The notes below the pieces were generated by a model. That model did no database searches. It was not told the origin of the DNA and was given only the letters and a program-made list of their open reading frames with translations. 64,000 bases of DNA from Brassica napus (Eukaryota; Streptophyta; Magnoliopsida; Brassicales; Brassicaceae). Position 1 is the stretch's first letter, and every line of letters starts with the position of its first letter. The translations under genes and the position numbers were made by a program. The stretch lies in assembly GCF_020379485.1 (NCBI RefSeq), contig NC_063450.1, positions 27,132,137 to 27,196,136 on the forward strand, read 5' to 3'. Shown piece by piece: positions 42,963 to 53,409 of this stretch.

Positions 42963-44806
42963 CAGAATATTTAACGAGTAATTCAAGCACTCAGAATTCT
43001 ATGTAAGCAATATAATAAATCAATGTATATGATTTCAATGAGGCTTTCCTTCAAATCATATAATTTATTTGCTTAAGCAATCTTAGTATGAGAATGATCA
43101 ATTGATCATTGCATCTAGTAATCCTTTTAATTATAATTCAAATTGGTTTGATTATATATATAGGGTATTAAAGCCCTTTAGAATTTGAATAAGGATCAAT
43201 CATCATTTTATTAAATGAGATCAAGCAAGATGGATGAAATCAAGCAAATGCATGGATCAAGAAATAGCTGAATGCATGTTCAGAACTAAGCATTAGACTT
43301 AAACAATCTATATGTGATTCCTAATGCATGAGGATATTTGGTTTTCAAAGATCATAAAGCAAAAACCGATTCCATCCCCCTTTTACAGGGTAAACCAAGG
43401 CAAGAAAATTTAATAATTTTCAGGATATGTCTAGAACAAATTCAATTAGATTTTCAATTAATCGGTTTCAAAGCTGGTTTATGTTTTCAAATTAAACAAA
43501 CATGCTTAACTTTAAAAATAACCGATTTAATCTAATTAGATGCAAGCAATATGAACCAATTTAGATTTTATTTTAAATGCCCCATGATTAGAATGATCTA
43601 TTATATGTATGCATGCTCAGTTTTAATAAAACTATATGACAAACGGATGCATGGAAATGATCAGTTCATGATATGTGTATGATCTAACAATTTACTAATC
43701 CATGTTTGATCTAAGAGATGCTATCAGGTATGTATATATGATCAGTATATAATTCAATCATCACAAAATCAGTTTTCAAGGTTGGTTTTTAGATCAAGAT
43801 AAATTTATATCATTTGTTCAAACTATAATGAACCGATTTCAAGGCCGGTTTAGATTTAGATAAATTTTGACAAACAACTATGTGATCAAATGATTTCAAC
43901 TTAGTATTTATTTTAGCCTATGTCATAACTATTTAAATCAAGACTATAGGTTATAATATTTTGATAAATACTACCACGTCAAAGCTATGCATTTAAAACA
44001 ATCATAAAAGATTTAAATTTTGATTAGTTACAATATAAAACATCAATGGTCAAAGATATGCATTGATTAGGATTTAAGTTTTGATATCTTTGGGTTTGAC
44101 TGAAAGATTATGGCTAAAAAGATTGTGGCCGAAAAAGGTCATGGCCGGAAAAAATCATGGCCGGATTTGGATTTAAGGGTTCAGCCGATTATTGCTTTGA
44201 GTTTAGGGGATTGATAAAAATCAAGCAAAAAGGATTTAGGGAATTGACATGTATAATGGCCATCAAGATATAATCCGGTTATAAATCAAACAAGGGGATT
44301 TGAGATTTTGATGTGGATAAGGGCCGATTTGGATCGGTAAGCACATTGAATGGGATTAAGATTTTGATGGCCAACTTATTCATCCGGCTATACAGCCGGT
44401 AATACGGCCAAACAAAGATTATGGGTTTCAATCCTTTAGTCAATCCGGATTTAAGGCCGGATCAAAATAGGAGAAAGAGGAACCGATTTTAAGGCTTGCT
44501 AGCTAAAAGGGGTTTATGATTTTCTTTAATATCTTTTATAATTTCAAATAGTTCTTAGAAACAAGATTCATATAGATCTTAGATTATTAATAAGTTTTAT
44601 AAGTTTTTAGAGATTCTTAGATCTTTAGAGATTCAAATAATTTTAGAATCAAGATTCATATAGATCTTAAATTCAAGATTAATATTTGTGATAATTTTAG
44701 ATCTATAGATTTTTATAAGTTTTATGATTCAAATAGATCTAATAATCAGGATTCAGATATGTGGTGTTTTTAGATTTTATGGATAGATTAGTTTACCTTT
44801 TAGAAA
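42963..44806 (-). other. Copia-2 putative leader intron with GC hairpins
   Basis: The minus strand has donor AAAAG|GTAAAC at 44807/44806, and the interval ends exactly at the gag ATG, where the expected CAG is now CTG. Hairpins inside include CCGAT-TTGG-ATCGG (44324-44337), CCGGCT-ATAC-AGCCGG (44384-44399), ATCCGG/CCGGAT (44443-44462) and AACCG/CGGTT (43831-43850). Confidence 0.5.
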
Positions 44807-45002
44807 ACACCAAATTGATCTGAATGGACCACCGTGAGAGAGAGCTGATCCGCGGATGAGCTGGTTGAGAGAGAGGTGAAGGAGCTGGCCGGAAAACCGT
44901 GAGAGGGATAGACTTGGTCGGCGGAGCAAGGCTGAAGGCCGGAAGAGATGGCCAGAAAAGAGATGATCGCTGGCGGATGGGATTTCTCAGGTGGAGAGAG
45001 TC

Positions 45003-45016
45003 TCGTGTTGATAACG
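45003..45016 (-). other. Copia-2 primer-binding-like site
   Basis: The minus strand CGTTATCAACACGA directly follows the 5' LTR and differs at one base from the copia-1 and copia-3 sites. Confidence 0.7.
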
Positions 45017-45271
45017 TGTTAAGATTTAAGAGAATTTGTGAAAATGTGCCGTATATTTCTTATTGCTTACACCACTATATATAGTGGTTCATACAAGATG
45101 GAGTCAAAGTGAGAAATAATTACAAAGATACTCTACATAATGACGTGGTCAAACTCATAAAGACTAAGGTTGAATGGATCTTCAATGTGGCTAGATGTAA
45201 ACCCCCAATAGACTCTAGTCTTGAACTTGTATGGTCTAGGTTATGGACCATCCACTTCATGATTCATAACA
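45017..45271 (-). repeat. Copia-2 5' LTR (right)
   Basis: It is 255 bp. A TATA-like TATATATAG sits in the palindrome ACCACTATATATAGTGGT near 45072-45089, missing from the other LTR. The TSD ATTTG follows at 45272. Confidence 0.92.
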
Positions 45272-45419
45272 ATTTGCATATTATTCACATATGATCACAA
45301 AATTTTTTTGCGTTTTAGATATTTCCCTCGTCTATTTTATCTGATGTCGAGTATTCAATACATTTCATATCATGTTAATTTGACTTCTTATGAAATTGTG
45401 TTATATGATGATATATTAC

Positions 45420-45518
45420 ATTTTTTGTTTACATATTATAGCAGACAAGCACATATGTGGATGTATATTATATTTTTTGTTTACATATTATAGCAGGCAA
45501 GCACATATGTGGATGTCA
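45420..45518 (+). repeat. Tandem duplication, period 52 bp
   Basis: Two nearly identical copies share TTTTTTGTTTACATATTATA and AAGCACATATGTGGATGT. Confidence 0.9.
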
Positions 45519-45945
45519 TACAAAGAAAGGAACAATCACACTAGAATTTGAAAAAAATGTCAAGTAAGAAATGGAAATTAAGTAATGGTCAGAATTAGAA
45601 AGACACATTATCCTAACTCTTTGTTTTATCGACAATTTAAATCAATAAAAAAGAGAGAAGCAGAGGTGGCGATGGATGAAATGCCAGACAGATCTGAGCC
45701 GTTGGATGAGAAGAGCCTTCTCGTCTAATCGTTTTTTTTTTGTTCTTGGTGGGATGTGTCTGACACTTTTGTCCTTCCGGTTCAAACTCTAAACAGTGGT
45801 GGCGAACCTAGAGCCGTCGATGAAATAGTAGCGTGGACCTTCCGTGTCCATAGGTCAACGTTTATTTGCCACGTTACGTGCCGTGAACCAAGAAATAATA
45901 TTGGAGTGCGTTTATAGTTGAAGATGACCCAAGATATAATAAACA
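45519..45945. other. Intergenic DNA
   Basis: Nothing recognised. Confidence 0.5.
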
Positions 45946-46026
45946 GAAGTTCGTTTATAGTTTTTTCCTTCTTCTTTTTTGGTGTAATAGTTTTTTTTCT
46001 TTTGCAAAGGAAGTTCGTTTATAGTT
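45946..46026 (-). mobile_element. Very short retroposed insert (47 bp) with 17-bp TSD
   Basis: GAAGTTCGTTTATAGTT occurs at 45946-45962 and 46010-46026. The 47 bases between start with a T-rich run, as expected for a severely 5'-truncated polyA retroposon in minus orientation. A slippage-type duplication is the alternative. Confidence 0.45.
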
Positions 46027-46501
46027 GGACAAATCTCCAAAATAGCACATTTCTAAGTTTATATTACAAAAATAACACTCAAAAACTAAAATGACCAAAA
46101 TAGCATTTTATCTTTTGAAAAATTTAAAATTTTTTTATTTTTCAAAATTTGAAATCTTATCCTCAAAATCTCAATTCTCAACTCTAAACCCTAAAACCTA
46201 AACTCTAAACCCTAAACCCTAAACCCTAAACCCTAAACCCTAAATCCTAAATCCCACCCTTTAACTCTAAACCCTAAAACCTAAACTCCACCCTTAAACT
46301 CTAAACCCTAAACCCTAAACTCTAAATCCTAAATCCTAAACCCCACCTTTTAACTCTAAACCCTAATGTCTACACTAATTTACTATAATGGTATAAACAT
46401 TTATTTATTTCTTTTGATAAAATATTAAATGCTATTTTTGTGACTTTTGAACTTGAGTGCTAGTGTTGGAACAAAAACTTGATTTAATGCTATTTTTGTC
46501 C
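46027..46501. mobile_element. MITE-like element with CCCTAAA-rich interior
   Basis: GGACAAATCTCCAAAATAGC at the left and GCTATTTTTGTCC at the right (46489-46501) are imperfect inverted repeats. The interior has AT-rich flanks and a block of telomere-like heptamers. A degenerate relative is present at about 35640-35815. No TSD was found. Confidence 0.5.
46182..46366. repeat. Telomere-like CCCTAAA repeats, degenerate
   Basis: Runs of CCCTAAA are mixed with CTCTAAA, TCCTAAA and CCCACCCTTTAA. The composition lies within a repeat element, so it is more likely an element-derived satellite than a former chromosome end. Confidence 0.8.
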
Positions 46502-46877
46502 TTTTCTCTTTATAATTGAACCAAATTAAATTTGTAATTTCAACCCATGTAGGCTTTTAACCTGTTAGATTTAGTAAGTCAAATAATGTAATGTGTATGT
46601 GTGCGGCATCGTTATACCTTTTAGCCTGTTAGATTCTCTGGTAAGTAGGCTGAGAAAGTGAGAATCTCTCTGTACTTTTATGTCATTATGGGAAATAATG
46701 CATTTCACTTTTATTTGGTAATCGGAGGGTTATGTATCAAACAAATTTGTATATGTCTTGCTTCGTCGGAGATGAGTGAAGTCCCTCAAACAAAATTCAA
46801 ATATATGATATCATCTTGTTACTATCTAGTTAACAAAAAATGTGAAAGTCTTAGTTATACATTATGAGAGAGTACTA

Positions 46878-46916
46878 TAATTATTTTGAGGGTGGATCAT
46901 TGTTTTTGTCCAATGG
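46878..46916 (+). repeat. Direct repeat flanking the motif-rich region, left copy
   Basis: AATTATTTTGAGGGTGGATC and then CATTGTTTTTGTCCAATGG recur with few changes at 50944-50982, about 4.07 kb away. Confidence 0.8.
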
Positions 46917-46920
46917 ATCG

Positions 46921-47226
46921 CTCGTGTTATTCAACTAATGATTTCTAAATATCTTCTCAAATCATTGCCTGCCTCTGCAAGAGTTGCATAATCAAAAGTT
47001 GGACTTGGACAAGTGAGGACTTTAACCAAAATTAGAGTTAAGAATTATCTCAAATCAACTAAACTATTCTGAAGGTTAAAAAAAATCTTATCAAATCATC
47101 ACTTATTTTTTCCGTTTTTTTTAGAATCATACCAACATCAGCTATATTTACTCAAACTCTCTTTAAATCCCACAATATCTAAAATCCATCAAACCATTCT
47201 TAAATCATTAGTTCAATACACCCTCC
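46921..47226. mobile_element. MITE-like element
   Basis: The left arm TGTTATTCAACTAATGATTT (from 46925) and the inverse of the right arm, TGTATTGAACTAATGATTT (to about 47222), form inverted repeats of about 20 bp. The interior is AT-rich without ORFs. The TSD is uncertain. Confidence 0.55.
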
Positions 47227-48229
47227 TAAATGATGAGTGATTTACACTCAGAGGCAGTTAACAATTTTTTATAACATTCTAGGACAGTTTGTGCTATTTG
47301 GGTAGTTTTTATGTGAAAAGACTCAATTTGCCCTCTATAAAACGTAACCAGTTGATTGTGTTTTAGTTAGGTGGGTTTTATTTGGTTTGTCTTTTGAAAT
47401 TTGAAAATCAGTGGTGGACCCGAGGAGAGATACAAATCAGATCTAATTATCTGAACGTGTAAAAACTATACTTTCTTTTACTTTTTCGTAACTTTTACAG
47501 AGGAAAGAAAGAGAAACCCAAAGGTCGACGAAGAAGACGAGATATGGCGGCAAATTCTTGCGAAAAAAATTGTGAGATAGTTGTTCCGAGAAAGATGTCA
47601 GAGCCGGAGCCGGAGCCGTCATGAGAAACAAAAGGACGGCGGTAAGTGTTCCGACGGTGTATTTGTTTCTGGATCTTAAAGGAATATGTTTTTAGGGTTT
47701 TTTTTTTTTACTTTTTTGAGTAGAAACGGTGGAAAATGAACGAGCGGCAGCAAACTCTATTCTTAAAGGAGTATGCTTCTTAGGACTACACAATTGGAGC
47801 AGAGAACGAACGACGATTTTACTGAGAGAACGGTGGCAAAATCTATTCCGGAAGAGATGTCAACGAGACGAAGGCGACATGAAAAGGAGAAAGTCCATGG
47901 TAAGATATAAGAACATTGAGAGAATGAAGGTTATTGGTCAACATTCTCTTCTTGGTGTCTGAGAAAGCAGTGATTTTCATAGATTCATTATTAGCCTGAT
48001 GAGCTCCTGTAAGAATCCGTTTTGATTCAGATTTTTCTTTTCTTAATTTTTTCTTTTGTTTAAAAAAATATCTTACTTTGATTCTATTTATTTTGGTTTC
48101 TCTTCTTTTTGTATCAGATCTGGCGAGAAGGCTCTAATATTTGATAGATGAAGGGGAATGTGGGCAAACAAGCTCTAATATTTGACAGATGAAACAAAAG
48201 AGGGATAAAAAAAGTAGTTCAACGTTGTC
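47227..48229. other. Unassigned region with some purine-rich coding-like sequence
   Basis: The stretch from about 47500 to 47960 is GA-rich and holds small frames (47521-47624; 47729-47962) with candidate splice sites (GGCG|GTAAGT at about 47640). No protein family was recognised. Confidence 0.3.
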
Positions 48230-50160
48230 CATATGTACGCTCTATGGTATGCCCCCATTTACAGTCATTAATCCATAGACCATATGTACAATATTAAAAC
48301 AATGTCCATGTGTACCAATTTGTCCCCATGTACACTTATTAAGCCATAGTCTATACGTACACTATTAAAACATTGTTCATTGTCCATAATCACCTTATTT
48401 TTTGTGATCACATAAAATGGAAAACAACAAAAGTGTTTAAATGTTTCAGTATCATATTACAATGAGATGTTCAAATGATTTTTATACTGATGGTGATGAT
48501 GACAAAAAAACCACTTGTGATAAATGAAACACATCGCGTTTGTGGTGAGGTTGTATGCATGTGGGTGAATTAGCAGTTGTTAGATTAAAAGGATACTTGT
48601 TGGAAGTCATGTGTCTTCATCGTTGACATCAATAATTTTCATGTGGGTAAGGGGATGGTTAGGAGAGCGAGGATTGTGTTTTAGTAATGTTGTACATCAA
48701 ACATAGTGTACACGTGGATGAAGAAGCTTGTACACAAGGGGTGTACACATAGTAAAACACATTCTATACGTTTTAAATGTACACATATTTAAGCAAATAA
48801 AAGTAAATTACATACTTGATTACATTGATGTAGATTTCTTCATCTTGAAAAATATTTTGACTTCCTACAAATTTTAATAATTCAATAGAAATAAGCATGC
48901 AAAAAACATTTTGATATGTTTTTCGGCATATGGAGTTGCTTCACAATTGGTTGAATGCATGTAAAAATATTCGTGACGTATACAATGGTTATTAAATATC
49001 CACATGGACACCAACCCACTAATATTTGATAAATATTAGCAAGTTTTAAAACGGTCAAAAATAGAATTGACATGTATACCTTTTTCCTTTGTTTAAAGGT
49101 AAATGTTTTAAGGATGTCCACATGTACACCATTGTAACAATATCCACATGTACACTATATCTGGGAATCTGCTCATGTCACAATTACTTTTGAGAAAAGG
49201 TATGTTAATATACCAAGTAGCCAAACAAACTTTATTAAAACATGATTCAAGATCGAAACTTTACGAAAAGTATAAAGAGTTTTCAAGTATAAACTAAAAA
49301 GATGTGACAAACATCAATAGTATCATCTATCATATAAAAGAGGAATAACTTGATTACGATATCAAAATTTGTACGCTTGATTACCAATATCGACATGTAT
49401 ATTTTACCATGGTACAACATTCAATTAGACATTTAAGAATTTGTAACATGGATTTACAATTTTCAACATTGTATGATTAAATGGTGAATATGTGTACACA
49501 AAATTTATGATACAAGAGAAATCAAAGCAAAGTCTAATTATTTTAATTATGTAAATTTTGATTTTTTTCAGATAGAGTTAGAGATGTATATCATGTTCGT
49601 GTTAAATTTTGATTCTTTCAGATAAAATAAACCAACTCCATGTAGCATTTTTTTTTTGTTTTTATGTACATCATGTTCGTATACACGAGTATATTGAGTA
49701 ACCACGTGGATATATACGTCATGTTCGTGTACACCCCTGCCATTTGTTATACGATACATGTGTACCCAGATCAGAGATACACATCGAATATATTGTACAC
49801 CGTTTAACACATAACCATGTACACCGATACACAGAAATATATGTACACAGTTATGTATACTACACAACAAATGTACACCATTTCCCACGAAACCACTCTT
49901 CGGTTCTATTACATGTTCATTACATTGGCCATCACACCCCTTGTCATTTGTTAAACGATACATGTACCCGTGGACGTCTTGAACGTCTTCATTAGCAAGC
50001 GTCATGTACACTGGATCACAACCTGCTTTTACGTACACTGCCTACTAACTGTACACAATTTCTAATCAACCATGTTCTTGTGTTCACCCAAACTTGTCCA
50101 CAAATTAATGAACATCGTCGGTTAATAATGTCTTCACTAATGTGTACACGAGTATATTGA
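48230..50160. repeat. Region saturated with TGTACAC-type motifs
   Basis: About 27 GTAC-containing words, most of the form (A/G)TGTACAC or its complement GTGTACA(T/C), are scattered irregularly over 1.9 kb, for example near 48324, 48702, 48729, 49123, 49149, 49500, 49733, 49816, 49851, 49871, 50010 and 50144. A block of about 40 bp, including GAGTATATTGAGTAACCAC, occurs at about 49687 and 50150. CGATACATG(TG)TACCC follows CATTTGTTA twice. No convincing gene is present; the 156-codon minus frame at 49568-50038 is built of the motif itself. Confidence 0.75.
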
Positions 50161-50202
50161 GTAACCACATGGATATATACATGATCTTGGTTCGACACGG
50201 GC

Positions 50203-50943
50203 AGATCGCCATTTGCATTGTCGTACGGTTCCTGGTTATTCTATTTGGCTCCGTTGATATCTCAAGAGCCAAACGAATTTTTCTACCCGTTACATATTAT
50301 CTTATAATCATACATTCATACCTCATTTTCACTTTCTTCATCCTCGTTTCCATCGTCTCTGTCCTCATCTTTATTATCAATGGCAGTGGTTTGTCATTTT
50401 CTTGAATTTAGAAAAGAAAACTCAGCTAAGAAGAAAAAGATGATGAAATAGAAAAGAATAAGAAAATTAATAAAATTTTCTTAATCTGGAACGTTAAACA
50501 ACAATAATCCTCCGAGAGAGATGAAGTTAAGAATGATTAAAATTTCATAAAGTTTCGATTTCAAAACAACCGAGCAATACACACAGAAAATTGAGATGAT
50601 GAATTTGGCTTTATCCAATAGAGTAGATCTAGACCGTTAAAATAAAAAGTGTAAAAGCAAATCTAATGGATAAGAAAAGATAGATATAAGTCTTGTCAAA
50701 AGAGCCAAATTTAATCTGAGCTGTCAATTTGGATAAAGGATATGTGGTGGAGGTTAATTCCCGCTTAAATAATGGTTTGGTTGGTCAGCTACTTAGTTAC
50801 ATGTAGACTAATTTGTTATGAAAGAGGGAAGCTGTTGGAAGAAAGTGTCTTGGTAGAAGAAAATGATTTATTGTGTTATAATAAACATAAAACTGACTCT
50901 TAGTGTAATTATTTCATGATTAAATACGTTCAGTGAATTGTTA
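50203..50943. other. Intergenic DNA right of the motif region
   Basis: No gene or bounded element recognised. Confidence 0.45.
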
Positions 50944-50982
50944 AATTATTTTTGAAGGTGGACCATTGTTTTTGTCCAATGG
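50944..50982 (+). repeat. Direct repeat flanking the motif-rich region, right copy
   Basis: Partner of 46878-46916. Confidence 0.8.
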
Positions 50983-51523
50983 GTTTTTGCCCTTGGAACC
51001 GAGTTCGACACCCCGTTTTGCACCCATTTTTCTGTTTTTAATCAGTTTTGTTACAGGCCAAAAGCCCAAAACCTTTTTTCTGGATCGAAATTAGTCTTTT
51101 GGGTGGATAATTTTGATTTCTTACGGTCTTTATTTATTTATTTGGGTTTCTAAATTCAAATTAAATATTGTATTTAGTTTTTTAGTTAATAAGGTAACAA
51201 TTTTTACCTTATTTACAAGAATTTTATATATAATACATTTTTATTTATAAATAAAAAATATAAAAACTAATATCATACATAATCACTATTTAAATAGTAT
51301 TTTAACTTAAATTATTTAAAAAACATTTTTAAATTAAATAATTAATTTATTTATGACACCGATAAATAATTTTTTTGGATCCGCCACTGTATTGAACAAA
51401 TAAAATATTTTGCAAATACAGTGTTTTTTTTATTAAATTGCACATATCCAATATATTTATAGGGGTCAGACTAATCGTTAAGAATAAATACAGTCGACAT
51501 TTTTTTATGTATGCAAATGGATA
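50983..51523. other. AT-rich intergenic DNA
   Basis: Nothing recognised. Confidence 0.45.
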
Positions 51524-52229
51524 GTAAACAAAACTTCGGTTTACCCCTAGTGTGAACCTTTAAATTCACATCATTTTCTAAAGATCAATCAAAATGTCAC
51601 ATAGATTATTAAATAAAAATATTATATTTAAAAAGAATGACGCCAATAGTAACGACGCTAACGCCGGCGGGTAAACCTTAAATTTAAATCATAAATTCTA
51701 GAACCTAAATTATAGATCTTAAAATCTAAACCCTAAACCCAAATCCTAGACACTAAACCCAAACCATATGCCGTAGATCCTAATCCCAAACCGTAAACCC
51801 TAAATCCAAATCTTATACCCTAATCTCAAATCATAGACCCTAAACCTAAATTCAAACCATTGACTCTAAACCCAAATCCTATACTGTCTAGGTTTGGGTT
51901 TAGGGTTTACGGTTTGGGTTTAGGGTATAGAATTTGAATTTAGGGTATACGGTTTGGGTTTATGGTATACGGTTTGGGTTTAGGGTATATGGTTTGACTA
52001 TGATCTGAGTTAATTATTTAGGATCTAGGGTTTAGAATTTAAGATTTAGGGTTTAGATTTTAACCGTCGGCGTTAACATCGTTAAAATTGACGTTATTCT
52101 CTTTTAATTATTATTATTATTTTTTAAATAATATTTTTAATTTAATAATTTACGTGACACTTTGATTGATTCTTAGCAAGTGAAGTGAATTTAAAAGTTT
52201 ATCCTAGGAGGGAATATAAGTTTTGTTCA
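51524..52229. mobile_element. Foldback (long inverted-repeat) element
   Basis: The left half (from AAACAAAACTT) and the inverse of the right half (from GAACAAAACTT) align through nearly their whole lengths. Matching landmarks are TTTAAATTCAC, AATCAATCAAA, TGTCAC and GACGCTAACGCC against its counterpart GATGTTAACGCC. The arms are about 350 bp. In the centre CCCTAAA-type words on the left change to TTTAGGG-type words on the right (turning point about 51890). There is no ORF. The transcript would fold into a long imperfect hairpin. Confidence 0.8.
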
Positions 52230-52712
52230 TCAAATATAACGTCTTTTTACCGCTCTGTCCGAACTGGTGATATTTTCCTTGTAATTTATATAAAATCCTA
52301 AAAAGCTATAACTTCGTATAAACCAAAGTATTAGCTTTTGATGCGTGATGAAATAAAATATATTAATTAAAGGGATAGTCATGTATAAAAAGAGTGTGAT
52401 CTACGTCATCAAAAATAATATACATGAACAAAATGTGACCACTAATACTTATAATAAATGTAATGAAAATCCAACCGAAGAAAGTCAATAGTGAACGGTG
52501 ATGAGGAAAGTGAAAGAAACATCTTTTTGTAAGCTTATTGCTCCGAATGGTAACAGCAGATTGAGCGGTGTGAGAGAAGCGATACAACTGCGGTGCAGTT
52601 TTAACCGTTATAAAAATATATATATATATGATATATGTTGAGATTTTTGTTACTGTTAAGTGCGGGAAGGTTAGAAACATTCATAGCCTATCTCTTCAAG
52701 TTAGCAAATTGC
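52230..52712. other. Intergenic DNA
   Basis: Nothing recognised. Confidence 0.45.
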
Positions 52713-52725
52713 AGAACAAGCAAAA
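52713..52725 (+). repeat. LINE-2 TSD, left copy
   Basis: AGAACAAGCAAAA is repeated at 56819-56831 after the polyA tail. Confidence 0.93.
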
Positions 52726-52755
52726 GCTTAGCATCTGAACTATAATCATGATATA

Positions 52756-53409
52756 ATGCTTCTAGTAGAAACTAAGAATGTAATTAGTCTAGTACAAAGC
52801 TTAGCATCTGAACTAGGATATTGGAATGTAAAAATAGTACCAGCTTTTGGTAGTAGTGGGGTCGCTATGTTTTGGAGTGATAGGGTCAAGATATCTTTTT
52901 TGAATGACCATACTTTGTATTGTACAAATATGTGTGTAGAAGATGGCACCAACACCTTTTGGTTGACTTATATATATGGAAACCCAGTTATAAAGTACAT
53001 ACAGAAGCAATGGTGCGATAAAATTGAATTTGAGTATGCAGGATTTCTGCAGAACAAGCCCCGATTGATGATAGGCGACTTCAACGACATCAAAGGAGGA
53101 GAAGAAAAACAAGGGGGCATCATTAGGTCAGTAGCTTCTTACTCGTTATTCAGACGCATGCTTTCAACCCTAGGAATGAATGATATCAAATCAGTGGGAG
53201 GGAAATATACTTGGGTTGGGAAGATATCCAAGTACACCATAATGTCTAAGCTAGATAGAGCTACTGCAAACTGTGATTGGATAGATATGTATCCAATGGC
53301 ATCAGTTACGCTCTTACTCTGGATTGGATCAGACCATAGACCCTTACTTCTCAATACAGAAGGAAATAATTGGAAGAAATCTAAACTTTTCAGATATGAT
53401 AGCAGATGA
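52756..53409 (+). pseudogene. LINE-2 endonuclease domain, N-terminally truncated
   Basis: An open frame of 217 codons matches the APE-type endonuclease/exonuclease/phosphatase domain of LINE ORF2. LLVETKN is the start of the second motif (the catalytic E), WLTYIYGNP, RLMIGDFNDI (catalytic D and N), YTWVGK, SKLDRATAN and the final GSDHRPLL (S-D-H) follow. The first motif (N in WNxRGL) is missing because the insertion is truncated. The enzyme nicks target DNA to start reverse transcription. The frame stops at 53409, just after FRYDSR. Confidence 0.88.

Larger units (their letters stand above)
39155..45271 (-). mobile_element. Ty1/copia LTR retrotransposon, decayed (copia-2)
   Basis: LTRs at 39155-39394 and 45017-45271 (TGTTAAG...ATAACA on plus) share most of their sequence and are bracketed by the TSD ATTTG (39150-39154 and 45272-45276). 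Orientation is minus. A polypurine tract (minus GGGGGAG) abuts the left LTR, and the primer-binding-like site abuts the right LTR. Gag is broken; pol is present only as relics, of which RNase H near 39568-39800 is best preserved. A TA microsatellite occurs at about 40593-40627. Confidence 0.95.

Noticed and set aside
47515..47962. Possible small spliced gene (frames at 47521 and 47729)
   Set aside because: No family resemblance and no consistent exon chain could be built.
49568..50038. 156-codon open frame on the minus strand
   Set aside because: It is built from the repeated TGTACAC words (VHMY, VHGY and similar) and has no domain or start context; it is a by-product of the motif array.
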